Shown in pieces: positions 48,972-59,877 of a stretch of 64,000 nucleotides of DNA (the stretch's first letter is position 1; each line of letters begins with the position of its first letter). The DNA lies in assembly GCA_017354895.1 (NCBI GenBank), contig CP071494.1:3472001-3536000 (forward strand). Direction: 5' to 3'. The notes below the pieces were generated by a model. That model made no database searches and was not told where the DNA came from. It worked only from the letters and a program-made list of their open reading frames with translations. A program made the position numbers and the translations under genes. The DNA is from Podospora comata. Its lineage: Eukaryota > Ascomycota > Sordariomycetes > Sordariales > Podosporaceae.

Positions 48972-50065
48972 TCACCCCCGATAGCCTCCCGTGTGTGTAT
49001 TTGAGTTCCAATACCTCGCCACTGGCTGCGGAGGCGGAAGATTCCCATACCCATTACCGTTCCCATCATACGCGTGCCCGTTCCCGTACGTGTTACCGTT
49101 GGCAACCCCATTGCCACTATTAGCATACCCGTTTCCACTCCCGTTCATCAACCCCATATCGCCATTCGCAACCCCAGGCGAATGCAGCGTCTGCTGCTCA
49201 TACTTTTGAGCTGCTGCAAGCCCGCCATACCCCTGGTTGCTCGCCACCCTGGTGTTATCAGTCCCATAGCTATTCCTCACCTCATCCGGCGTGGTGTGAA
49301 CAGGCAGGGCGTTCGGATCCGGCCCCAAATCTGTTTGCTGTTGCTCGCCTCTTCTCCGACCGAACAGCGCGCTGAAACGGTTCTTTTTCTTGCCGTACCC
49401 GGCGGTATAGTCGTTTGCGGGGGACGGTCCGAACCGTTTCTCTCTCTTGCGGTGGCGGGCCAGGGCGAGGTTTACCAGGCAGGAGAGGGCGAAGAGGATG
49501 CTTGGTTGTGGGTGTCAGTCTCCTTTTTTTCACGACCTAAAAGAGAGCAAAAAGAGTAACAAGAGAAAACACAACAACAACAACAACAACAGCGACAACA
49601 ATATCTGTTGGAAAAAACTCACCAAGCAGCAACAGCCACCGAAAAAACCGCCTTCTCCATCTCACACGCGGTCCCATACTGCAAACCACCCCTCTCACTC
49701 CAACTATTCCCCACCCCCAGCACGGTGTCGACCTCGCCCGTGCAGCTACCTACCCCGTGTCTGTTCACCCCGGCGATGTACCCAAAGCAGGGGATGAACG
49801 CCACATCAAGCACCATCATCAGAAAGCTCGGGAATGGGTGGCCCGGGGCGCAACATAGTAACAGAAAAGCGAGGATTGTGTAAGCGGTTGCTGCGCCGGC
49901 TATGCCGAGAACTGCCCGGACAAAGGTCCCGATGGGGAGGGAGTGGGTGCTGAGAGTGGCGAGGAAGTAAGCGTAGACTGCCAGGACGAGGGCCGCGCAG
50001 CAGAACTGGAGGGTGCGGAGGAGGAACTGGAGGGTTTTGAGGGCTGTTCCTTTTGCGGCGCCCAT
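48972..50065 (-). CDS. MARVEL-like four-helix membrane protein with Asn/Gly-rich tail
   Basis: The model is complement(join(48972..49500, 49623..50065)), 323 residues, intron 122 nt. The first 170 residues contain four hydrophobic segments: LQFCCAALVLAVYAYFLA, VLGIAGAATAYTILAFLLLC, FLMMVLDVAFIPCFGYIAG, and AVFSVAVAACILFALSCLV, the last restored by splicing. This spacing, with a Cys-containing loop before helix four, is that of fungal MARVEL-domain proteins at membrane contact or eisosome-like sites. The cytoplasmic tail is charged, then rich in repeated NGY/GNG units. The acceptor is CAACCAAG; nearer AG sites put a stop in frame. The exact role is unknown. The ATG at 50065 is preferred over upstream frame extension. 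Confidence 0.72.
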
Positions 50066-51505
50066 TGTGGTTGTTGGTTGTTCCTGGGTATGTAAGTTTG
50101 TTGGTTGGTGCAAACAAAACAATGACAATTCGGCAGTTGTCTGGCTCCTGCAGAATGCAGGTTCAATCACACTTCACAAAATAGCTCGATCTAAAATTGA
50201 ACAAAAAAAATCCTTTCGATGGACGAAAAGGGGGGTGGGAATGCACCGCTTAAAGGGTCCCATCTTCTCAAAAGCCAAGAGATGACATCTGCCTTGTCTC
50301 GAGCTGGCCCTCCGATAGCTCAACCCACCCACCACCCTCCCGGGGGCCATGTACTTTTTGCCTCACCCCCATTGTATGTATGTATGTACACGCGCATATG
50401 CGGGAAGCCCTTATCCCCATGGAAAGAAGGGCATCGGAGCGACCCAGCGGCGGTGCGGCCTGTTGCATCACTGTCAAAGACCCAGAACCCCGACCACAGC
50501 CATCCCCACTCACTACATTGCTCGGCTTTCCGTTTGTCTACCTCACCATAACATCAGGTGAAAATTTCCGTGAAAAGACAGCATGACGACGCCGTTTCGT
50601 CGATCCGAGAACGAGTATGGGTTGTAGTTGAAAGAGGCTGACGTCATGCTATGGCATGTGAACCGTTCTCTTTTGTGGGGTAGACTAATGATGCACAGCC
50701 ACAAGCCACAGTTTTCATGGTTCATGGGTAAAAATGTGGCGTTTAGATGGAAAAGACGCGCAATATCAGTTTGACAGGTGGGGGGTGGTCAACTGCCGAG
50801 AGAAAATATGCCTGGAGAGAGTGAGCTAGTGTTCTATTTTTGTTGATTTTAGAGAACTCATGTTCAACATAGGAGTTTGGTGGGTGTTGAGAGCAGCAGA
50901 CATTGACACACGAAAAGTGGGACTGCCCCAGAACATCAGCCCCTTTTTGCCAGAGAACGATAAACAGTCGACCTAGAAACATTTCCATGCTGTACTTTGT
51001 TGGTGACCAACATGTTATTTACCGTAAGTGTAGAATCAAAACTACTGGAAACATCTATCCAAGATCTCGTGTCCCCGTTTCGATTTACCCTCCCGCCCAC
51101 TATCCCAGGTCGAAACACGCCTCGTTGATCTGTCACACAAAACCAACCTCGGGAAATCCGCAAAAATCCAAAAAACGTTTTGGAAATCTCCCGACATGTT
51201 CCGTCCATCCCAGACACAAACATTTTTCTTTCCCCTTAATCAGTGATGCACACGACAGTTTCACTCCCGCTCACACCCACCGGTCCCGGCCACGGCCACC
51301 CCCATCTACGGCCCCATCCGGGGCATGGTGGCACGGAAGGTTAATCGACATTTTTGCTACACACCAGTCATCTGAACTTTTCGGCACCGCAAAATCCTCT
51401 GGACCAGAAAACAATCATCTATTGTCCCGAGCCCCTCCTCATTCATTGAGCCTAATCAAGCTTTCATGTTTTGGGTATCCAGTCACATCATCATATTCTC
51501 CGTCA
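50066..51505. other. Intergenic region between the MARVEL and amino-acid permease genes
   Basis: Both genes are on the minus strand. No credible gene was found in 1.44 kb. The left part holds the MARVEL promoter, and the right part the permease 3' flank. Confidence 0.45.
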
Positions 51506-53404
51506 TCACCTCCCCCAAAACTTCCACCACGGCCTCTCATCATCCTCACTCAAAGCCCTCTTCATCCTACTCCTATCTGGAGCCCCCCTCCCCCTAACCC
51601 TCCAGAAATACACCGGCACCCCCGCCACCACAAACGCAATCACTATCAGCGTCTGCAACGGCTGCGCAAACACAGCTCTGCTCAACAAGAACAGGCTGAC
51701 GCAGCAAAAGATGATAGGCGTGGTGATCCACGTCTTGTATGGTCTTTCCAGCGTAGGTTCTCTCACTCGTAGGACAATGAGCCCCAGCACAGTAATGAAA
51801 TAAAACGTGTACCCCGCCACGCCGTAGAATGTAAGTAGTGTAGAGAACTCGCCCACGAGAATATACGCGGCGGTCAAGACAGCGTTCAGAATCAGCGCTG
51901 GGATAGGGGTGAAAAAAAGCCCTGTGTCCTCATCGCCAAAGAGTTTCGACATCTTCTTCTTGAACCAGGATTTTGTCCTGACTGTTGAGAGTGAGTCTGG
52001 GCTGCCGGTGCCATTTCCGAGGCGCCCGAATACAGAGGGGATGTACCCTTCTTTTCCGGCTACGTACACGAGCCGGCTGGAGGTGAAAGTGGATGAGTTG
52101 AGAGCGCCAAAGCAGGAGGCGCTGACAATAAGAGCTAGGACTAAAGAGCCAATGGATCCAAAGACTTTCGATCCAAACATGACAGCAACGGTGTTGGTCG
52201 AGTTGATGGCGTCCAAAGGAAGGACAAAGAAGTAAGCGATGTTGGCGAGGACGTAGGAGATGATGACCAGGGGCATGGCGGTATGGATCACTCGCGGCAG
52301 ATCTCGGCTGGCGTTGCGGAACTCACCCACAACATAGTTTGTCTGATAAATTGGTTAGCTAAGAGCAAACAGAACGGCGGAGAGGGAACTCGCATTATCC
52401 CACCCGTCATACGCCCAGAGACCAGCATACAGCGCCACAGCCCAGGCCGACGTCTCCGTTGATGTCCCCTCAAACCATCCGCGCTCCTTCCATTCCACAT
52501 TCGCTGTGGTTCCCGAAGCCGAGTACCCAGTAATCGCCACCACCACACCAATGATGGTCACTGTGATCAAAGCAACAAACTTCAAAAACATGAGCATATC
52601 GTTCAACCTCGTCCCCAATCTCGTCGAAACGCAGTTCAAAAATGTGACCAGACTCAACCCCACCAATGCCACCGTCTTGTTGAACCAAGGATCAATCATC
52701 TCCGCCTCAGCGCCGATGAACGCCCTGATGAGGTACTCGCCCATAATAATGGCGATAATAGCGGCGCTTCCAGGCTTCAACACCAACACAGCAACCCACG
52801 TAAACAGAAACCCCGAGCACTCCCCAAAGATCTTGGAGAGATACACCTGCGCGCCACCGTTTAATGGGATCGCGCCTCCCAGCTCTGCATAACTTGCGCC
52901 GCCCGTCCACGCCAGCACACCAGCAACCACCCACACAATCAACGCAGCCCCTGGCGACCCAACATTCGAGTTGACCTGACTCGGCGACGAGAAAATACCC
53001 GACCCAATAATCAACCCAACAATCAGCGACAAGCCATTCAGGTACGTCAACGTCTTGTGCTTTTCCAGCGACCCACCGCCCAACCCGCCGCTCACATCCC
53101 TCGCCGAAGTTGGCGCCCCTATAGGAGCATACCCAGCGCCGGTGGTGGAAGAGAGCGGAAACAAATTCGCGGCAAAATCAAAGTTGGAAGTTACAGAGTA
53201 TGATCGGTCTGGGCGGGTGCGCACAGCTGGGTTTGCGCTGTCCAGGGGATCGTCTCGTTCGAGGGAGGCACGCCGAGAGGACGAGATGCTAGGTCGGGAG
53301 TCGGTCTCGCTTGTATCGACGCCTGGACTAGAGCTGGCGAGGGAGGCTAGTTCGAGAGAGTCGCGGCCGCCGGGTGGAGGGGCGGAGGAGTATAATGGCG
53401 GCAT
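51506..53404 (-). CDS. APC-superfamily (LAT-like) amino-acid permease
   Basis: The model is complement(join(51506..52342, 52394..53404)), 615 residues. A Ser-rich cytosolic N terminus of about 115 residues is followed by twelve-helix APC topology. Helix 1 carries NGLSLIVGLIIGSGIFSSPS, the unwound GSGIF substrate loop of the family. Later conserved segments are GGASYAELGGAIPLNGGAQ and, across the intron, YDGWDNTNYVVGEFRN. It most resembles fungal methionine-permease/LAT-type transporters, and acts at the plasma membrane or an internal membrane. The 51-nt intron has a GC donor (GCGAGT) and a normal AG; this is the only choice that keeps frame and restores the conserved WDNTNYVVGEF segment. If not spliced, the protein would end 13 codons later. 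Substrate cannot be read from sequence. Confidence 0.88.
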
Positions 53405-54172
53405 TGCTCGCCCGGTCTCGGATGGGTTTTATGCGGTGCGGTGTGTTTGTTGCGGGAGTACTATTTTGTTATACCCTTGGAATTAGAGACGGAAGAATGA
53501 CCATGTCTGGTTTTCGCTCGATCGAAGTACAGGTTGAGAAAGACGAAACGAGATTCGGCGGTAAAGACTTTGGTCGCTATGGGGTTGGCCAAGGAAAGGG
53601 ATCGCAGACGTCACTGACGTTCTGGGTGTGTGTAGATTAAATAGGTGTACGCAGCGCAAAGTTCGTCAAGGGGTCGTGAGATGTCGAAAGTGCGGTGAAA
53701 GGAAACGATTTGTCGACCGCAAATTAACGATATTGAGGGTCGAGTTTTAGACTTTGATCCAGGAGAGAAGTTCCAGGAGGCTTAAGAAAGGGTTGCAGCA
53801 GGTTGGCAGATGGGAACCAGAGCCAAGGCCGGGTATGGCCCGTGCAGATGCAGCCCCGGCGTAAAAGGCTTGGCAGGGGTGCACAACAGATCTGTAAAAC
53901 TTGCAGAACCATTGCTGGGAGTATATATCTGGGTTTCAGTCCACTCGCTCTTCTCGTTTATCATGTCAGGTTCAGTCAGTGTTCATTCCCATTTACTCCA
54001 GATGAGGACAACATGAGCAAAAAAGAACAAAGCCTATTCAGGGCACTCGCAGCCGTCTCCAAACCCCAGTTTTGACAAAGGGCTGGACCCGTTATTGTGT
54101 GGAGACTTACGCCATGCCAAGCACTGTCGACGGAGCTTGACAACGAAGCGAGAATGGAGCCAAAAAATACAG

Positions 54173-54179
54173 AAAAAAA
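54173..54179 (-). terminator. Pol III terminator of the 5S rRNA gene
   Basis: Seven consecutive T residues occur on the minus strand, two bases after the 5S 3' end. Confidence 0.85.
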
Positions 54180-54181
54180 TT

Positions 54182-54300
54182 ACCTACAACACCGAGGATT
54201 CCCCAGTGGTCACCCACCTGAGTACTAGTTCGGCCCTCAACTGTTTAACTAGGGGAGAGCGGACGGGATCCCGTGCTTTCAGTTGGGTATGGTCGTAGGT
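54182..54300 (-). rRNA. 5S rRNA: 5S ribosomal RNA gene
   Basis: A 119-nt sequence on the minus strand begins ACCTACGACCATACCC and ends GTGTTGTAGGT, so the two ends pair as helix I. Conserved fungal 5S blocks GGGATCCCGTCCGCTCTCCC and GTGGGTGACCAC are present in order. The third helix-I pair is C:G here rather than the A:T I remember for Neurospora 5S, a compensated change. A T7 run follows the 3' end (54173-54179), the usual RNA polymerase III terminator. It stands alone between protein genes, as 5S genes do in many filamentous ascomycetes. Confidence 0.95.
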
Positions 54301-54324
54301 GTAAGATGGTGGTGAAAGTTGAGG

Positions 54325-54330
54325 TTATAT
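54325..54330 (-). promoter_or_regulatory. TATA-like element upstream of the 5S rRNA gene
   Basis: ATATAA on the minus strand lies at -30 to -25 from the 5S start. A TATA element near this place is known to be required for Neurospora 5S transcription. Function here is inferred from position. Confidence 0.6.
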
Positions 54331-54714
54331 CGTATGAGCTGGGATCTCAGGTAGCACACAAACGACCAGTCTATCCAGATCTTGTCTTTTGCTGAGGAAT
54401 GTGAAAGCAAATTATCAAAGATTCAATTAATGGCCAAATCCATACAAAATGTGACAGATAACACAACTCTCCTAGCAGTTCCTCCAACGGTCTTTGACGT
54501 CGGCAAACGCCGTTGAGATTTCTCACTGCCGGGCCTGATCTGGGGCGCCAAGACATCGACTAATCCCCACTTATTTTTTCTAGGTGCCCCCTGCAGGCAG
54601 AGAGAGCTCCTGCAGCTCTGAGCAATCGCTTCCAGGCGCAAGAGAGCTTGAAGAAGCTCTCACAACTTCTGACTTCTCTCTAATCTTTTGACCCACCAAC
54701 GATGTGATAGCAAA

Positions 54715-57622
54715 ATGACCGTGATCTACGGGAGGTCAATCGGCCGCGCTCTGCCCAGGCTGGGCGCTCTTCGTTCCGTTCTCTCATGCTCTCGTTTTGG
54801 GGATGATATTCGATACCTCAGCATCACGGCCCATAGATACGCCAACAGCGATGCCAAACTGGACTTGCCAGCTTTGGATCAGAAATGGCGGCAGAGATGG
54901 GCAGCTTTGAAGAGCACCAAGACCAGCAACGGAGCTGAAAAGAAATATGTCCTTCCCATGTTTCCATATCCTTCAGGGTATTTACATCTGGGGCACCTCC
55001 GCGTCTACACCATTGCCGATGTTGTCGCCAGGTTTCACTCCCTTCGAGGACATGATGTCTTGCTACCAATGGGATGGGATGCCTTTGGACTTCCGGCCGA
55101 AAATGCCGCTATCGAGAGAGGCATTGACCCGGCCACCTGGACCAAGTCCAACATTGCTAAGATGAAGGAACAGCTCGACATCATGAATGGATCCTGGGAC
55201 TGGTCTCGCGTACGTTTGCACCTAGCCTTGAACCCGGCCACATGGCTGACATGACAACCCTTCCCCCCAGGAACTGGCAACCTGTGACCCAAGCTTCTAC
55301 AAACACACCCAAAAAATCTTCCTCCTCCTCCGCGAGCAAGGCCTAGCCTACCAAGACGAAGCAGAGGTCAACTACGACCCCGTCGACAAAACCGTCCTCG
55401 CTAACGAGCAAGTCGACGCCAACGGCTGCTCCTGGCGTTCCGGCGCCAAAGTCGAAAAGCGGAAACTAAAACAATGGTTCCTCCGCATCTCCCAATTCAG
55501 AGACTCCCTCCTCCAAGACCTCGAAATCCTCAGCAAAGACAACAACTGGCCCGAGCGAGTCCTAACCATGCAAAAGAACTGGCTAGGCAAATCCACCGGC
55601 GCAACCATCAAGTTCCCCCTCATGGCCTTTGAGCACATCACCCACTCCGCCATCGAGGTCTTCACCTCCCGCCCCGACACCCTCTTCGGAGTCCAGTACC
55701 TCGCCCTCGCCTCCACCCACCCAGTCGTAGCCCAGCTAGCAGCCAAAGACCCAGAACTGCAAGCGTTTCTAGATATCCTCCCCGGTTTACCCCCCGACTC
55801 CAAAGTCGGCTACCTCCTCCCCCACATCCGCGCGGTAAACCCCCTAGCCTATCACGACGAGACTCCCGAAGCGACAAAGAGGTCTATCCCCATCTACGTC
55901 GCCCCCTACGTCCTAGGTGACTACGGCGAGGGCGCCGTCATGGGCGTCCCCGCCCACGATGTCAGGGATCACTCGTTTTGGAAAACGCACCACAAAGACG
56001 AGCCAGTCCGGTTCGTCCTTGCCGCGTCGGACGATGAGTCCACCACCGCCATGCCAAACGAGCCTTTTATCGACCACGGCGTTATGACCGCCCACAGTGG
56101 TCTCTTCAAGGGTCGTTCCTCTCAGGAAGCAGGCGAGATGCTCGTGCGTATTCTTGAAGAGGCTGAACTGGCCAAGCCGGTGGAGAAGTGGCGGTTGAGG
56201 GATTGGTTGGTCAGCAGGCAGAGGTACTGGGGGACGCCGATCCCGATTATTCACTGCGGTTCTTGCGGTGCGGTCCCCGTTCCGGAGGAGGAGCTACCGG
56301 TAGAGTTGCCAGAGGTGGATGAGCACTGGGCTGGAAAAAAGACGGGCAACCCGCTTGAGACGCTGGAGGAGTGGGTGAATACGTCTTGTCCTCAATGCCA
56401 CGGCCCGGCGAGGAGGGATACGGACACGATGGATACGTTTGTTGATTCGAGCTGGTATTTTGCGAGGTTTATCGACCCGCACAATGATGAGGTGCCGTTT
56501 TCGAGGGAAAAGGCAAGGAAGATGCTGCCTGTTGATCTCTACATTGGCGGGATTGAGCACGCCATTTTGCACCTTTTGTACTCGAGGTTTATTTACAAGT
56601 TTCTCATGGGTTCGACGCTGGTTGGGGAGACGGAAGGGGTGCAGGAGCCGTTCAAGCGGTTGATTACACAGGGGATGGTGCACGGCAAGACGTACACTGA
56701 CCCTGCCACGGGGAAATTCCTCAAGCCTGACGAGGTTGATCTCACTGATCCGGCCAGACCGAGGGTTGTGAGGACGGGGGAGGTGGCGGGGGTGAGTTAT
56801 GAGAAGATGTCCAAGAGCAAGTACAATGGTGTTGATCCTACCGATGTGATCAACTTGCACGGCGCGGATGCGACAAGGGCGCACATGCTTTTCCAGGCGC
56901 CGGTTAGTGAGGTGCTGGATTGGGATGGGGACAAGATTGTGGGGGTTACGAGGTGGTTGGGGAGGGTTTGGGAGCTTGTTCAGCGGGTTTCGACTATCTC
57001 ATCAGCGGCCCCGGTGAGGGAGTTTTTTGAGCAAGAGGCGGCTAGATTGGGAACGATGAAGGAAAAGGAACTCCAACAGTGGGATAAAGCTGCGAGGGTG
57101 TGGAGGGAGGTGCAAAAGACTGTTGAGAGTGTGACGGGGTCGTACGAAAAGGTTTACGCGTTGAACACGGTGGTGTCGGATTTGATGATTTTGACGAATG
57201 TGATTGTCGAGGAGGAGAAGGGTGTGCCGGATGGGGTGAAGAGGGAGGCGGTGGAGGGGTTGGTGAGGATGATGGCGCCGATTACGCCTGCTTTTGCGGA
57301 GGAGTGCTGGGCTGTTCTTCATCCTGGTGAGACATCGATTTTTAAGAGTGAGAAGGGGAGGTTTCCGGTCGCGGATGGGACGGTGGATTTGCTGCAGCCG
57401 AGGAAGCAGGTTTGTGCGGTGCAGGTGAATGGGAGGTTGAAGTTTGCGGCCGAGATTGCGGTGCCGCCTGAGGGGTTGGGAGAGGAGGAGAGGAGGGAGT
57501 GGGTTGTTGGGGAGGTCCTGAAGACGGAGGGAGGGAGGAAGAAGTTTGAGGGTGTTGATGTTGGAAAAGCAAAGAAGGTGGTGGTGGTCAAGGGTGGGAA
57601 GTTGGTGAACTTTGTCATGTGA
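54715..57622 (+). CDS. NAM2: Mitochondrial leucyl-tRNA synthetase
   Basis: The model is join(54715..55209, 55271..57622), 948 residues, intron 61 nt (GTACGT...CAG). It charges mitochondrial tRNA-Leu; in yeast and Neurospora the mitochondrial enzyme also aids group I intron splicing. The N terminus ([19 protein letters not shown]) is basic and hydroxylated, a mitochondrial presequence. The class I HIGH motif is H91-L-G-H94 in [10 protein letters not shown], and KMSKS is at residues 677-681. The bacterial-type organisation, with the editing insertion near STGATIKFP and SRPDTLFG, distinguishes it from cytosolic LeuRS. Splicing restores [19 protein letters not shown]. Upstream in-frame codons exist to 54688 but no earlier ATG, so 54715 is the start. 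It converges with MTQ1. Confidence 0.95.
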
Positions 57623-58371
57623 TGTGGGATGAAAAAGATGACTTGTATTTTTATTGTATTGATGGAGTGGTAAACACCAAAATAAATGAGCGATAGATTA
57701 TGATCATTCCTTGGTCTTTCTTCTCCTGGGTGTAGAGGAAGCAAAAAGCTTACCGGCCAGCTCCGTAGAGGTGGACGGCTACGAAACCCTCGGTAGGGTT
57801 TACTTCGCGGTTGGGTGGAGGGGGGGGGAGTGTTGTTGTTGATTTGGGAGGGTGGGGGTCGGTCGATATCCTTGAAGGCCATCTTGAGAGACAGGGCCTC
57901 ACTGAGGAATCGAACTCAGGCGTCCACGGAGCCCTGTTTCCAGGGGGCATTGTTCGTTGCCTGATCCGGGCCACCTACGTCTTACCCGCTGAACCATCTG
58001 GCCATTCCAGTTACCAGATGAGTGCGTAGGTGGTTGTTGGAAGGAGCATGGTTAACCTAATGTATAAACCATGGGTTGCTCCTGCCTGCTCTTGCTCTTG
58101 CTCTTGCTCTTGCCGTGAGGCATGGGGTGTTTCTGAGGAAGGTGCGACTTCCATGACCTCGGGAGCAAGTGCCACGATGGCTACCTTCCGTGATACCCTC
58201 CAGTCCTGGAAGGAAGTCCAGCGCAGATGGAGGAAATGAGGAGGTTAAGTATAAACAACCGGTTTGCGATCATCATTTTGACTTTTGTGGAACGAGATCG
58301 GATGGTGGGATTAACACTTCAACAAACCACACCACACCACCACTCAAACCACCCCCTCCCCAACGGTCTTG
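57623..58371. other. Convergent 3' interval between LeuRS and MTQ1
   Basis: This 749 bp interval contains the tRNA-like sequence at about 57892-58003 and a CTCTTG/CTTGCT repeat near 58085-58110. No coding gene was seen. Confidence 0.5.
57892..58003 (-). tRNA. tRNA-like sequence, possibly an intron-bearing or degenerate tRNA
   Basis: The minus strand carries TGGTTCAGCGGG, matching the A box, and GTTCGATTCC, matching the B box, about 70 nt apart. The outer ends GGCC and GGCC could pair as the start of an acceptor stem, and a T-arm-like hairpin CTGAG/CTCAG surrounds the B box. However, the T loop would have 8 rather than 7 nt, two acceptor pairs fail, and I cannot place an anticodon loop with T33. 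It may be a decayed tRNA, one with a long intron, or chance. Confidence 0.3.
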
Positions 58372-59450
58372 TCAACAATCCTTCCTCCAAAAATACACCC
58401 CCCTCCCATTCCCCCTCCCCTTCACCTCGACCTCCTCCCCATTATTCCTCAGCGATATCCTCTCCTTTTCCTCCCCCTCAGGATCATCCCTCCAAATCTC
58501 CACCGTCCCCGCATAATTCTTCAGCTCCCCTCCCCTAACAACCATCTCCGCCACCCTCCTCGCCTGCTCTACATCCCCCACCTCAAAAAGCACCCTTTTC
58601 GGCTGGAGGACACTTACAATCTCGAGCAACCTTGCATAAAACACATCCTCCGGCGGGCAATCATACCCTTTTCCTAGTTTCACATCCGGAACAAGAGCGA
58701 GTTTAGGCTCGTATAACCGGACAGAACGTTCAGTGTTTTTGTTGAAGCCAGCGGGGGAGATGTAAGGGGGATTTGATGTCAGGATGTCCAACTCTCCCGG
58801 GGAAAAGGGGAGGGAAGAGAGGAAGGAAGGAGAAAAAATATCGGATTTGGTAAAGGTTATGCTTTTGGAGGCGGAGAGGGGGAGGTGGGAGAGGGAGATG
58901 TTGTGGGAGAGGTTTTGGCGGGAGAGGGAGATGGCGAGGGGGGTGATGTCGACTCCGAGGGTTTGGCTGGTGGACGGGAGGAGGGAGGCTATCAAAAGGG
59001 GGATGCAGCCTGTTCCTGTGCAGAGGTCGAGGATTTTGAGGGGGGAGGATGAAAAGGGGAGGAGGGTGGTGAGGTGGGTTATTATGGATTCGGTTTCTGG
59101 TCTGGTCATTTAAGGTGGGTTAGTTTAGATATAAGTACCAAGGAAGATGGAAGGGTGAAGAGGGCATACCGTGGGATGAGAACAGATGGTTTGCAGAGGA
59201 TATCAAGGGGGCCGAAAGGTTGGTTGCCGAGAATGTATTGTAATGGTATCCCCTTTTCCCGCTTGAGGCAGGCTTGCCATATTCTAAGCTTTCGGGGCAC
59301 GAGGGAATCGGTTGAGTTGACGTGCTCTTTTATCCAGCGGAGTTCGTTGGCGGTTGAGTCGAGGGTTCGGCAGACGGGCAGAAGCAGGGGAGCAAAGGGT
59401 GATATTTGCTTCCGGGCTTGTCGAAATAGAGATGGTGCGAGTCGGGGCAT
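58372..59450 (-). CDS. MTQ1: Mitochondrial release-factor glutamine N5-methyltransferase (HemK/PrmC family)
   Basis: The model is complement(join(58372..59101, 59170..59450)), 336 residues, intron 68 nt. The enzyme methylates the Gln of the GGQ loop in mitochondrial release factor 1. The SAM-binding loop is DLCTGTGCI (119-127). The catalytic NPPY motif is 204-207 in SNPPYISPAG. Before them, LQYILGNQPFG plus LIPRPETES, the latter rebuilt across the intron, is the family's conserved linker to the N-terminal helical domain. The N terminus (MPRLAPSLFRQARKQ) is basic and suits mitochondrial import. It starts 427 bp from AIM32, in divergent orientation. Cytosolic MTQ2 is shorter and lacks the N-terminal domain, so MTQ1 is preferred. 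Confidence 0.93.
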
Positions 59451-59877
59451 TTTGATCTTGGGTGTGTTGGTGAGATAGATATCGTGATTTGGGTTGAGAT
59501 GAGAACTGACATGAGTGAGCTGCTGGTGAGGTGAGAGGAAGAGTTTCGAGCTACCAACCCCGGAATCGGTGATGGTATTTCAGAATCAATAATGAGATTT
59601 TTGAGTAAATGGCTACATTCAACAGTTTCAAAAGCACCCTTTTGGTTGTTTACACATGTTGAGGTGAAGCTGTATCCTAGTGAAGTGAAATATTTTACTA
59701 TCGGGTCTTCGTGTATATGCATACCCTGATAGCACCGAAACCTTTGGTTCACAAGAACTTGGATATGATTACGAATATACTTGAGACATAATCCACCAAG
59801 GAGCTCTCTGTCATCATGCAACTACAAACTGCGTCTTACAAGCCAAGACATCCAACCCGCCCAGTCATTCCTTCGCC
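59451..59877. promoter_or_regulatory. Divergent promoter region of MTQ1 and AIM32
   Basis: A 427 bp interval lies between two divergent genes for mitochondrial proteins. It probably contains a shared or paired promoter. No internal gene was seen. Confidence 0.5.

Larger units (their letters stand above)
53405..54714. other. Divergent interval between the permease and LeuRS genes, containing a 5S rRNA gene
   Basis: Starts of the permease (minus) and LeuRS (plus) are 1.3 kb apart. Apart from the 5S rRNA gene at 54182-54300, no gene was found. Both promoters must lie here. Confidence 0.5.
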
